Assembly (NCBI RefSeq): GCF_000280925.3
Contig: NZ_CP012109.1
Coordinates: forward strand, 2,686,501-2,750,500
Length of the DNA: 64,000 nucleotides
Origin: Myxococcus hansupus
GTDB taxonomy: Bacteria > Myxococcota > Myxococcia > Myxococcales > Myxococcaceae
Direction: 5' to 3'
Both the position numbers and the translations under genes were made by a program. Positions 16,851 through 25,682 of the stretch are shown here, one piece after another. Each line of letters opens with the position of its first letter. Position 1 is the stretch's first letter. The notes beneath the pieces were generated by a model. It was not told the origin of the DNA and made no database searches. It was given only the letters and a program-made list of their open reading frames with translations.

Positions 16851-18390
16851 AACCCAGCCCTCCGCGAATGTTGCTCGTCCCGGCGATCTTGTTCAGCAGC
16901 GTGAAGCTGTGCTGGTACGCCACGGAGGCGTACAGGCCTTCGTACATGAAGACGCGCGCGGTGGCCTGCGCGGACGCGTGCAGGTCCAGCGCGTAGAGGC
17001 CGTCCTTGAAGATGGCCGCGTCGCGGGCGCGCTCCTTCATCAGCAGCCCGCGCCCCTCCAGGCCCGCCTGGAGGGAGAGGGACACCGGCCCCAGGACGTA
17101 GCGGAACTGAGGTTGGAGCGCGCGCAGCGACACCGCCTGCACCTGCGTGTCCAGCGCGGAGAGGCCCTCCGGGCCCACGCCGGGCACACCGGCGGGCACG
17201 TCGATGCCCAGCGTCCAGGTGTCTCCGGTGGACGCGTAGGTGGCGCCCACCAGCATGACGCCGAAGAACTGGCCATAGCGGCCGTACTCGATGCCCACGC
17301 CGCGCAGGTTGCGTGCGCTGGGGGCGCGCACGTCCTGGCTGCGCAGGTTCTCCAGCTCCGCGGAGGTGCTCAGCGGCTGGGACGTCAGCGACGCGCTGGT
17401 GAGGCGCTGCATCTCGAACGACGCTTCCAGGTAGCTCTGCCGCGCCATCGTCGCTTCCTTGCGGCGGCGCATGGCCAGCTTGAAGGACTGCATCGACGTG
17501 GGCGTCATCGTGTGCTCCAGCGTGAACGTGCCGCCGGGCGAAATCTCCGCCTTCTCCTCGTGGGGCTCGTAGCCGTCGAGCGTCAGCGACAGGATGCGCG
17601 TGCCGGGCTGGATGCCCTGGTCCACCGCCGTGGTGCCCACGGGCTGGCCGTCCACGCGAATCTCCGTGCCCTCCGGCTGCGCCTTCACCACCAGCCGCGC
17701 GGGCACCTTCTCCAGGGCCGCGGTCAGCTTCACCTGCTCGCGAGAGCCCACCACCCGCGTCTCTTCCTTGGGCAGGTGCGAGGCCATCTCGAACCGGAAG
17801 GTGTGCTCACCCGGCAGCACCTCCGTGTGGAAGGGCGTGGTGCCCACCTTGAGGCCGTCGATGAAGACGGTGGCGCCCGCGGGCGTCGTCTCCGCGTCCA
17901 CCGTGGCGTTGAGCGACAGGAACTTCACCAGCACGCCGGCCAGGGCCTTCTCGAAGGCGGGATTCGCCGTCTCCGCCTGTCCTCGCGCACCGGAGCCGGG
18001 GCGCACGCTGACGGCGCGGAAGCGGTAGCCCGCGTCGTCCTGGCCCACCTGCACCAGCACCACGCGCTCCAGGCCCAGCGAGTCCAGGTAGGACTCCAGC
18101 GGCTCGCGGCAGCGCGCCTCGCCGGACACGCAGCGCAAGTCGCCGGTGCGGCCCTTCAGGTGGCCCGTGAGCGCCTCACGGCCGATGAGCTGCTGTGCGC
18201 GCACGTCCTCGGGCAGCAGGGTGGCGATGCCTTCCTCGGTGCGCTGCAGCAAGGCGTCCTGGCCGGGGTACAGCGCCTGGACGAGCCACAAGGTGTGCGA
18301 GGGGGCGGGTGTCTGGGTGCCCGGAGGCAGTCCGGGTGCGGCGCCGGCGCTCAGCGCCAGGCTGACACTCAGGAGACAGGAGACGAACAT
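16840..18390 (-). CDS. Exported PEGA-domain protein
   Basis: A 516-residue secreted protein. The leader MFVSCLLSVSLALSAGAAPG is a signal peptide. Residues about 30-155 form an N-terminal domain that includes a Cys pair (C87, C94). Two PEGA-type beta-sandwich repeats follow at about 162-212 (PAGATVFIDGLKVGTTPF) and 231-285 (PEGTEIRVDGQPVGTTAV). The C-terminal 180 residues are rich in alternating aromatic and small residues and end in LGYAF, as in outer-membrane beta-barrel or surface-associated proteins. PEGA repeats occur in envelope proteins of many deltaproteobacteria. GAGG lies 5 bases before ATG 18390. It is the first gene of the PEGA-TPR-kinase operon. Confidence 0.85.
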   Translation of the reverse strand: MFVSCLLSVSLALSAGAAPGLPPGTQTPAPSHTLWLVQALYPGQDALLQRTEEGIATLLPEDVRAQQLIGREALTGHLKGRTGDLRCVSGEARCREPLESYLDSLGLERVVLVQVGQDDAGYRFRAVSVRPGSGARGQAETANPAFEKALAGVLVKFLSLNATVDAETTPAGATVFIDGLKVGTTPFHTEVLPGEHTFRFEMASHLPKEETRVVGSREQVKLTAALEKVPARLVVKAQPEGTEIRVDGQPVGTTAVDQGIQPGTRILSLTLDGYEPHEEKAEISPGGTFTLEHTMTPTSMQSFKLAMRRRKEATMARQSYLEASFEMQRLTSASLTSQPLSTSAELENLRSQDVRAPSARNLRGVGIEYGRYGQFFGVMLVGATYASTGDTWTLGIDVPAGVPGVGPEGLSALDTQVQAVSLRALQPQFRYVLGPVSLSLQAGLEGRGLLMKERARDAAIFKDGLYALDLHASAQATARVFMYEGLYASVAYQHSFTLLNKIAGTSNIRGGLGYAF

Positions 18391-18636
18391 GGCGTCCTCG
18401 GGGGAGGGGGCTTCGGCGCGACGGGCCGGCGGCCCCCAGCCATGGTGTACGCCAATGAACGCTGTCCTGCCTAGGGGGGAGGGCTGAGAACAGAGGGTTT
18501 TCTGGGAAGTCGATTCCCAGAGGGCTCCTGCCCGCCTGCTCTCCGGGCGCATGCGAGGAAGCTGGGGGCTGGAGGTCGCCTGGGGTGTGGGGAATGCGCA
18601 TCGTTCCGCAGGTCGCAACACCTCCGAGGAGGCGGA

Positions 18637-19716
18637 ATGGTTCTCCCTGGCAAGGGAATGAGCTGGAAGCGGTTCTTCATCGCGTTGAAGGACGAGTGGG
18701 CTCGCGACGACGTGGAGGATGTCGCCGGCGCGCTCACGTTCCGGGTGATTCTGGCGCTCTTCCCGTTCCTGCTGTTCCTGGTGTCGCTGGCGGGGCTCCT
18801 CATCGAACCGGCGCAGGCCCAGGCGCTCATCCAGGAGCTGGCGCGGGTGGCGCCGCGGGAAGTGACGACGATTCTCAGCGAGCGCATCGATGCGTTGGCG
18901 GAGAGCCGGCCGGTGGGGCTGCTGACGGTGGGCGGTGTCGGCGCCGTCTGGGCGGCGTCCAAGGGCGTGGCGGCGCTGATGAAGGCGCTCAACAAGGTCT
19001 ACGGCGTGACGGAGTCCCGACCCGTCTGGAAGCAGAAGGGCACGGCGGTGCTGGTGACGCTGGGCGGCGCGGCGGTGGCCATCCTCGCGGCGGTCGCCGT
19101 CGTCGTGACGCCTGTCATCGCCGGCAAGCTGCCCGGTGCGTTGGGCACGGTGCTGATGTGGCTGCGCCTCCCGGTGGCCGGCCTGCTGATGATGTCCCTG
19201 TGGGCCGTGCTGTACTACGTGCTGCCGGACGTGAAGCAGCGGTTCCGCTTCATCACCCCGGGCTCGGTGGTGGGCGTGCTCATCTGGGTGGTGGCGTCGT
19301 GGGGCTTCTCCAAGTACGTCGCCAACTTCGGCAGCTACGACGTCAACTATGGCGCCATCGGCGGTGTCATCGTCATGCTGCTGTGGATGTGGCTCTCCGC
19401 GATGGTCGTGCTGCTGGGCGCGGAGATCAACGCCATCCTCGAGCACCGCTCCCCGGACGGGAAGGCGCCGGGCCAGAAGGTCCCCGAGCAGGGCAAGGCC
19501 TTGACGGCCACCAAGACGGAGCTGGAGGAGGGGGGCGCGGAGCTGCCGGGTGCCCCGGGCTTCCGGCCCACGGTGGACCCGGTGACGGGCAAGCCCCTGG
19601 ACGGGCCACCCGCCATGCCGCCTCGGCTGCGCGATACGCCGCTCGCGGCGGCCTTCAAGTGGACGGCGGGCCTCGGGTTGGGATTGTTCCTGCTGCGCAG
19701 GTCGTCGACCCGGTAG
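18637..19716 (+). CDS. YihY/UPF0761 family membrane protein
   Basis: A 359-residue inner-membrane protein of the YihY (formerly BrkB) family. It has the family layout of six membrane helices: an early segment FRVILALFPFLLFLVSLAGLL, then VLVTLGGAAVAILAAVAVVVTP, LPVAGLLMMSLWAVLYYVLPD, VVGVLIWVVASWGFSKYVANF and GVIVMLLWMWLSAMVVLLGAEIN. The YVLPDVKQRFRFITPGSVVG stretch and NYGAIGG motif are diagnostic. The C-terminal 90 residues are hydrophilic and end with a short hydrophobic patch. The function is not settled for the family. A strong GAGGAGG-type site lies 5 bases before ATG 18637. Confidence 0.92.
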   Translation: MVLPGKGMSWKRFFIALKDEWARDDVEDVAGALTFRVILALFPFLLFLVSLAGLLIEPAQAQALIQELARVAPREVTTILSERIDALAESRPVGLLTVGGVGAVWAASKGVAALMKALNKVYGVTESRPVWKQKGTAVLVTLGGAAVAILAAVAVVVTPVIAGKLPGALGTVLMWLRLPVAGLLMMSLWAVLYYVLPDVKQRFRFITPGSVVGVLIWVVASWGFSKYVANFGSYDVNYGAIGGVIVMLLWMWLSAMVVLLGAEINAILEHRSPDGKAPGQKVPEQGKALTATKTELEEGGAELPGAPGFRPTVDPVTGKPLDGPPAMPPRLRDTPLAAAFKWTAGLGLGLFLLRRSSTR

Positions 19717-19780
19717 GCCCGCCGTGCGCAGGGCCATCCTGGCTCAAAGCGGCAAATCGGTGTGCGCGGTGCCAAGGTAG

Positions 19781-19928
19781 GGGCTTGCGAAGCGCCTACT
19801 CCGAGTGAGAGTGTGCGCGCCTTGTTGACTGGACGACACGGCTGTCGTCGTCCACTGGCACCCCCTCGGACACTCCCCCGCACCCCGATTGCCTGGCGCA
19901 CGGCCGACGTGTGCCCCTTGGAGTTTCG
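19781..19928 (+). repeat. Duplicated leader, copy 1 (copy 2 at 23044-23197)
   Basis: The stretch from GGGCTTGCGA to the start codon of the lipoprotein gene recurs before its paralogue at 23044-23197. Identity is highest at the outer end (TACTCCGAGTG) and in the last 40 bases, including the ribosome site CCTTGGAG and TTTCG before ATG. The duplication therefore carried the 5' control region as well as the gene. Confidence 0.75.
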
Positions 19929-22900
19929 ATGTCCCCGACGCTTTCCTGGCCCCTGCGCTGTGGCGCGGTGCTTCTCGCCGCGCAGCTCGTCCTCGCGTGT
20001 GGTGGTGGGGGTGGGCAACAACCGCCTCCGCCTTCCGATCTCACGCCGCCCACGACGCGCGTGACGCCCGCGGGAGGGGAGTTCACCAACTCCGTGGCGG
20101 TGACGCTGACGTGTGATGACGGAAGTGGCAGCGGCTGCGCGGCCACGTACTACACGCTGGATGGCACGACGCCCGGCACCGGCTCCACGCAATATCGCGA
20201 GCCCTTCACGCTGGGGAGCACCACCACGGTGCGCTTCTACTCCCTGGACGCGGCGGGCAACGCGGAGGCGCCGGGGACGGTGACCTTCACGCTGGTGGGG
20301 GCGGGGGACACGGCGGCGCCCACCACGGTGGCCAGCCCCGCGGGTGGCGCGTTCAACAGCCCCCGGAACGTCACGCTGACGTGCTCCGACGGCGAGGGTT
20401 CTGGCTGCGCGGCCACGCACTACACGCTGGATGGCAGCGTGCCCACGCTGGCCTCGCCGCGCTACACGGCGCCCGTCTCCATCTCCACCTCCGCCACGCT
20501 GCGCTTCTTCTCCGTGGACCGGGTGGGCAACCTCGAGGCGGTGCAGCAGGCTCGCTATGTCGTGGACACCCAGGCGCCCCAGGTGGTGGCGGCTCCCAGG
20601 GGAGGGGGCTTCACCACGTCGCGCGCCGTCACGCTGTCGTGTGACGACGGCGAGGGCAGCGGCTGCGCGGCCATCCACTACACCACCAACGGCAGCCTTC
20701 CCTCGCTGGACTCCGCCATCTACCAGGAGCCGCTGCTGCTGACGGCCACCACCCGCGTGCGGTTCATCGCGGTGGACTTCGTGGGCAATGTCTCCGACGT
20801 GGTGTCGGAGCAGTACACGCGCGACGCCTCGGTGGAGGATCGCACCGCGCCCACGACGGTGGCCTCACCCGCGGGCGGTGTCTACTGGAGCGCCCAGTCC
20901 GTCGTCCTGTCGTGCACGGACGACGCGGTGGGCAGTGGCTGCGCGGGCACGTACTACACGGTCGATGGCAGCGCGCCGACGACGTCCAGCATCCGCTATA
21001 CGGGGCCCGTCTCCGTGACGCCCCCCACCACGCTGCGTTTCTTCTCCATGGACCTCGCCGGCAACGTCGAGGTCGCCAAGTCCGAGCAGTACACGCTGGA
21101 CACGACGCCGCCGGTGACGACGGCCTCGCCCTCGGGCGGCGTCTATCAGGAGGCTGTCTCCGTGACGTTGGCGTGCAGTGACACGGCTTCGGGCTGCGCC
21201 GAGACGCGCTACACGCTGGATGGCTCCTCGCCCACCGCGAGCTCGCCGCGGTACGAGGGGCCCATTACCCTCACGCGCACCTTGATGCTGCGCTTCGCCT
21301 CCACCGACGTGGCGGGCAACGTGGAGTCAGCGAAGCAGGAGTCCTACGTCCTGCCCGAGCTGGACCGGCAGGCCTCCGAGCAGATTCTGGCCGTGCGCAA
21401 CGCTGTGAATGGCACGGTGAACCTCGTCATCCACGGCGCCTGGATTACGTACATCAAGCAAGGCGTGGGCAACCTGGCGAACGACCCGGCGGGCTTCTTC
21501 CTCCAAGCGGAGCGGACGGGGCCAGCCTTGTTCGTTCCGGTGGACCCGTCGACGCTGACGCCCGTGCCGCACGTGGGAGACCGGGTGCGCGTCACGGTGA
21601 ACGCGAAGAACGTCGTCAATGGCCAGGTGCGGGCGACCCTCTCCGGCCTCAGCGTGCTCAGCCGGGATGCGTCGGTGTCGGCGCTCCTCCAGGATGTCAG
21701 CGCGGTGGACGTCACCTCCGGCGGGACACAGCCTGACTATGAGTCCGAATACGTCTCCATCACCGGCACCATCGGCGCGCCTGGCTTCTCCGCCTCCGGT
21801 GACGGGCACCTCCAGGCACCGTTGACGACGGTGGGGGTTCCCTCCGGGTCGACGTCCGCGGCCTCGCTGCGGCTGCGGCTGGTGGAGCCCCTCCGCGACG
21901 ACCTGGCCCTCACATCGGGATGCGAGGTGACGGTGACGTCGCCGCTCTGGGTGTTCATGTCGGGGACGCAGACGCGGCCCGCCATCCAGGCCTCCGGGTG
22001 GAAGGCGAGCGATGTCACGGTTCGCGCGTGTCCCGCCCCTCGCGTCATCAACGCGTGGGCCCCGGGCCGCAACACGGTCATGGTGCGGTTCGGTCGGCCG
22101 CTCGAGCCGACATCGCTGGTGGCCAATGGCAGCCAGTTCTCCATCTCGGGGCTGAACGTCACGCAGGCTCGGTTGGAGACCGACACCGTGGTCGCGCTGA
22201 CCACCAGCGACCAGGCCCCCCGCCAGTCGTATGCCATCACCGTGGCGACCACGATTCGGGACAGGCTCGGCGTCCATCTCGACTCCATGGCGACCCAGAC
22301 CACCTTCGCTGGCTATGTCCGGACGGCCCGGTTGCGCCTGAGCGAGGTGGCGCCCAACGTCCCCAATGGCAGGGACCTGGTGGAGCTCCTCGTCCGGGAG
22401 GGAGGCTCCACCGGGGGCGCCACGCTGATGGATGGCAACGCGACACTGGCGACGTTGCCGGACGTCGAGGTGGCCGCGGGAGACATCATCGTGGTCCATC
22501 TCAACCCGGACCGGGTGACGCCGGGGGTGGACGCGCCGGCCTCCGAGACGCTCGGCAAGACGCAGTATCCGGCGTCCAGCTACAGCTCGAACTACGACAA
22601 CGCCTGGGACTTTCATGGCACGACGTTGGGGGTGGGGACTGGCAACCGGACCCTGCGCATCCGGGATGCCTTTGAGGTCACCCAGGATGGTGTGGCGCTC
22701 GTCGTGACGGGCAACACCTTCGCGGGCTACCCGGCGCTGCTCCAGGCGCTCCAGAGCGAAGGGCACTGGTTCCCGACGACCTGTTCCGGCGTGCCGTGTA
22801 CGTATGAATCCAGCCCCTCGGCCCTCGATGTCTCGTTCGACTGGGGGATGGCTTTCTATTACGCGGGCCGCGAGTACACGCTTCAGCGCAATGGCACCAT

Positions 22901-22967
22901 GGATAACGGCAACCGAGGGGACTGGAAGGTGGACTACGCCACGCTGGGTGCGCCCAATCTCCATTAA
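19929..22967 (+). CDS. Repeat lipoprotein with chitobiase-C-like repeats and lamin-tail-like domain
   Basis: A 1012-residue lipoprotein. The leader MSPTLSWPLRCGAVLLAAQLVLAC ends in a lipobox (LVLAC) followed by GGGGG. Five repeats of about 88 residues follow, each with PTT-x-V-x-P-x-GG-x-(F/Y), TLTCDD, SGCA-x-YTLDG and TTLRF-x-S-x-D-x-AGN, matching the chitobiase/beta-hexosaminidase C-terminal-like fold. Next is an OB-fold-like region (GFFLQAE, VGDRVRVTVNAK), a bacterial Ig-like segment (NTVMVRFGRPLEPTS) and a C-terminal lamin-tail-like domain (LRLSEVAPNVPNGRDLVELLV). It is probably displayed on the outer surface, perhaps for adhesion or nucleic-acid/polysaccharide binding. TTGGAG fixes the start at ATG 19929. 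The gene at 23198 is a tandem paralogue. Confidence 0.9.
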   Translation: MSPTLSWPLRCGAVLLAAQLVLACGGGGGQQPPPPSDLTPPTTRVTPAGGEFTNSVAVTLTCDDGSGSGCAATYYTLDGTTPGTGSTQYREPFTLGSTTTVRFYSLDAAGNAEAPGTVTFTLVGAGDTAAPTTVASPAGGAFNSPRNVTLTCSDGEGSGCAATHYTLDGSVPTLASPRYTAPVSISTSATLRFFSVDRVGNLEAVQQARYVVDTQAPQVVAAPRGGGFTTSRAVTLSCDDGEGSGCAAIHYTTNGSLPSLDSAIYQEPLLLTATTRVRFIAVDFVGNVSDVVSEQYTRDASVEDRTAPTTVASPAGGVYWSAQSVVLSCTDDAVGSGCAGTYYTVDGSAPTTSSIRYTGPVSVTPPTTLRFFSMDLAGNVEVAKSEQYTLDTTPPVTTASPSGGVYQEAVSVTLACSDTASGCAETRYTLDGSSPTASSPRYEGPITLTRTLMLRFASTDVAGNVESAKQESYVLPELDRQASEQILAVRNAVNGTVNLVIHGAWITYIKQGVGNLANDPAGFFLQAERTGPALFVPVDPSTLTPVPHVGDRVRVTVNAKNVVNGQVRATLSGLSVLSRDASVSALLQDVSAVDVTSGGTQPDYESEYVSITGTIGAPGFSASGDGHLQAPLTTVGVPSGSTSAASLRLRLVEPLRDDLALTSGCEVTVTSPLWVFMSGTQTRPAIQASGWKASDVTVRACPAPRVINAWAPGRNTVMVRFGRPLEPTSLVANGSQFSISGLNVTQARLETDTVVALTTSDQAPRQSYAITVATTIRDRLGVHLDSMATQTTFAGYVRTARLRLSEVAPNVPNGRDLVELLVREGGSTGGATLMDGNATLATLPDVEVAAGDIIVVHLNPDRVTPGVDAPASETLGKTQYPASSYSSNYDNAWDFHGTTLGVGTGNRTLRIRDAFEVTQDGVALVVTGNTFAGYPALLQALQSEGHWFPTTCSGVPCTYESSPSALDVSFDWGMAFYYAGREYTLQRNGTMDNGNRGDWKVDYATLGAPNLH

Positions 22968-23197
22968 GCGCCGCGACGCGTGAGGGGGGCGGGGCGGTCC
23001 ATACGCGGAGCGTCAGGGCCGGGGGCGCGGTGCCTGGGTGGGGGGGCTTGCGAGGCGCTTACTCCGAGTGCGAGTGTGCGTGCCCCCTTGGTTGGGCGAC
23101 AGGGTCGTCGTCGTCTGTCCATGGCCCGTCGTTTCGACTGTCCCTCCACACCCCAGCGTGGCCCGGCGCACGGCCGATGTGTGCCCTTGGAGTTTCG

Positions 23198-25585
23198 ATG
23201 TCCCTGACGTTGTCCTGGCCCTTGCGCCATGGCGCGGTGCTTCTCGCCGCGCAGCTTGTCCTCGCGTGTGGAGGAGGCGGGCAGCCGCCTCCCGCCGACC
23301 TCACGCCGCCCACGACGCGTGTGACGCCCGTCGGAGGGGAGTTCGCCAATTCCGTGGCGGTGACGCTGACGTGTGATGACGGAGGTGGCAGCGGCTGCGC
23401 GGCCACGTACTACACGCTGGATGGCACGACGCCCGGCACCGGCTCCACGCGGTACCGCGAGCCCTTCACGCTGGGGAACACCACCACGGTGCGGTTCTAC
23501 TCCGTGGACGTGGCGGGCAACGCGGAGGCGCCGGGGACGGTGACCTTCACGCTGGTGGGGGCGGGGGACACGGCGGCGCCCACCACGGTGGCCAACCCCG
23601 GGGGCGGCGCGTTCAACAGCCCCCGGAGCGTCACGCTGACATGCGACGACGGCGAGGGCTCCGGCTGCGCGGCCACGCACTACACGCTGGATGGCAGCGT
23701 GCCCACGCTGGCCTCGTCGCGCTACACGGCGCCCCTGACCGTTACCGCATCCGCCACGCTGCGCTTCTTCTCCGTGGACCGGGTGGGCAATCTGGAGCCG
23801 GCACAGCAGGCTCGCTATGTCGTGGACACCCAGGCGCCCCTGGCGGCCGCGACGCCCCGGGGTGGCAGCTTCACCGCGTCGCGCACCGTCACGCTGTCGT
23901 GTGACGACGGCGAGGGCAGCGGCTGCGCGGCCATCCATTACACCACCAACGGCAGCATTCCCTCGCTGGACTCGGCCGTGTACCAGGAGCCGCTGTTGCT
24001 GACGGCCACCACCCGCGTGCGGTTCATCGCGGTGGACTTTGTGGGCAACGTGTCCGACGTGGTGTCGGAGCAGTACACGCGGGACACCTCGGTGGAGGAT
24101 CGCACCGCGCCCACGACGGTGGCCTCACCCGCGGGCGGCGTCTATGAGCATGCCCAGTCCGTCGTCTTGGCTTGCACGGACGATGCGGAGGGAAGCGGTT
24201 GCGAGGCCACGTACTACACGGTCGATGGCAGCGCGCCGACGACGTCCAGCCTCCGCTACACGGGGCCCATCACCGTGGCGGCCACCACCACGCTGCGTTT
24301 CTTCTCCAGGGACCTCGCCGGCAACGACGAGGTCGCGAAGTCCGAGCAGTACACGCTGGACACGACGCCGCCGGTGACGACGGCCTCGCCCGGGGGCGGC
24401 GTCTTTCAAGACGCCGTCGCCGTGACACTGACGTGCAGCGATGGTCTCTCAGGCTGCGCCGAGACGCGCTACACGCTGGATGGCTCCGCGCCCACCGTGA
24501 GTTCGCCGCGGTACGAGGGACCCATCACCCTCACGCGCGCCGTGACGCTGCGCTTCGCCTCCACCGACGTGGCGGGCAACGTGGAGCCGGCGAAGCAGGA
24601 GTCCTACGAGCTGCCCGACCTGGACCGGCAGGCCTCCGAGCAGATTCAGGCGGTGCGCAACGCCTCCAATGGCGCGGTGAACCTCGACATCCACGGCGCC
24701 TGGATTACGTACATCAAGGAAGGCGTGGGCAACCTGGCGAACGACCCGGCGGGCCTCTTCCTTCAGTCGGAGCGGACAGGGCCGGCCGTGTTCGTTCCGG
24801 TGGACCCGTCGACACTGACGGCCGTGCCGCAAGTGGGAGACCGGGTGCGTGTCACGGTGAACGCGAAGAGCGTCGTCAATGGCCAGACGCGCGCGAGCAT
24901 CGCCAGCCTTGACGTGCTCAGCCGTGGGCATCTGGTGTCATCGCTGCTCCAGGAGGTCAGCGAGGTGGACGTCACCTCCGGCGGGACACGGCCTGCCTAT
25001 GAGTCCGAGTACATCTCCATCGACGGCACCATTCGCCCGCCCGGCTTCTCCGCCTCGGGGGCGGGACATCTCCAGGCGCCGTTCACGACGTGGGGAGTGC
25101 CCGCGGGGTCGACATCCGCGTCCTCGCTGCGGCTGCGCGTGGTGGAGTCTGTCAACGACAGCGTGGCCCTCTCGGCGGACTGCAGCGTGAGGGTGACGTC
25201 GCCGCTCTGGGTGTTCATGTCCGGAACGCAGACGCGGCCCCACATCCAGGTGTCCGCGTGGCGGGAGAGCGACGTCACGGTGAACTCGTGTCCCGCGCCC
25301 CTCTTGCTCGAGGCCTGGGCCACGGACCGCAACACGGTGATGGTGCGCTTCAGCCGCCCCATGGATCCTGCCTCGATCATCGCCAACGGCAGCCAGTTCG
25401 GCATCCCGGGATTGAGCGTCACCCAGGCCGGGCTGGCGGAGTCCTCGGTGATTTCGCTGACCACCGGCAACCAGGGGCATCGTCAGAACTACACGCTGAC
25501 GGTGGCGATCACGCTGAGGGACCGTCGAGGCGTCTACCTCAACTCGACGTTCACCCAGGTCGCGTTCCGGGGCTTCCCAGGGTAG
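23198..25585 (+). CDS. Tandem paralogue of the repeat lipoprotein, without the C-terminal domain
   Basis: A 795-residue lipoprotein that matches 19929-22967 over nearly its whole length: lipobox LVLAC, five chitobiase-C-like repeats, the OB-like region (GLFLQSE, VGDRVRVTVNAK) and the Ig-like segment (NTVMVRFSRPMDPAS). It ends with FTQVAFRGFPG where the longer copy continues into a lamin-tail-like domain of about 215 residues. Many repeats are close to identical between copies at the DNA level, while the distal third has diverged more. This fits a tandem duplication followed by loss, or gain, of the last domain. Start by the same leader and ribosome site as copy 1. The function is presumably surface binding. 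Confidence 0.9.
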   Translation: MSLTLSWPLRHGAVLLAAQLVLACGGGGQPPPADLTPPTTRVTPVGGEFANSVAVTLTCDDGGGSGCAATYYTLDGTTPGTGSTRYREPFTLGNTTTVRFYSVDVAGNAEAPGTVTFTLVGAGDTAAPTTVANPGGGAFNSPRSVTLTCDDGEGSGCAATHYTLDGSVPTLASSRYTAPLTVTASATLRFFSVDRVGNLEPAQQARYVVDTQAPLAAATPRGGSFTASRTVTLSCDDGEGSGCAAIHYTTNGSIPSLDSAVYQEPLLLTATTRVRFIAVDFVGNVSDVVSEQYTRDTSVEDRTAPTTVASPAGGVYEHAQSVVLACTDDAEGSGCEATYYTVDGSAPTTSSLRYTGPITVAATTTLRFFSRDLAGNDEVAKSEQYTLDTTPPVTTASPGGGVFQDAVAVTLTCSDGLSGCAETRYTLDGSAPTVSSPRYEGPITLTRAVTLRFASTDVAGNVEPAKQESYELPDLDRQASEQIQAVRNASNGAVNLDIHGAWITYIKEGVGNLANDPAGLFLQSERTGPAVFVPVDPSTLTAVPQVGDRVRVTVNAKSVVNGQTRASIASLDVLSRGHLVSSLLQEVSEVDVTSGGTRPAYESEYISIDGTIRPPGFSASGAGHLQAPFTTWGVPAGSTSASSLRLRVVESVNDSVALSADCSVRVTSPLWVFMSGTQTRPHIQVSAWRESDVTVNSCPAPLLLEAWATDRNTVMVRFSRPMDPASIIANGSQFGIPGLSVTQAGLAESSVISLTTGNQGHRQNYTLTVAITLRDRRGVYLNSTFTQVAFRGFPG

Positions 25586-25610
25586 GCCCGGTTTCTTCCG
25601 GTAGGACGAA

Positions 25611-25657
25611 CATCGCCGCCTCGTCCCGGGAGTGTTTCCCCGGGCCGGGCGGCGATG
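25611..25657 (+). terminator. Bidirectional hairpin between convergent genes
   Basis: CATCGCCGCC (25611-25620) pairs with GGCGGCGATG (25648-25657), a perfect 10-bp stem, and an inner CCCGGG pair tightens it. It lies between the lipoprotein stop at 25585 and the ABC-F stop at 25683, which face each other. No T-run is present. Confidence 0.65.
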
Positions 25658-25682
25658 CGTACGTCAGCGGGTGGCTTCGTGA

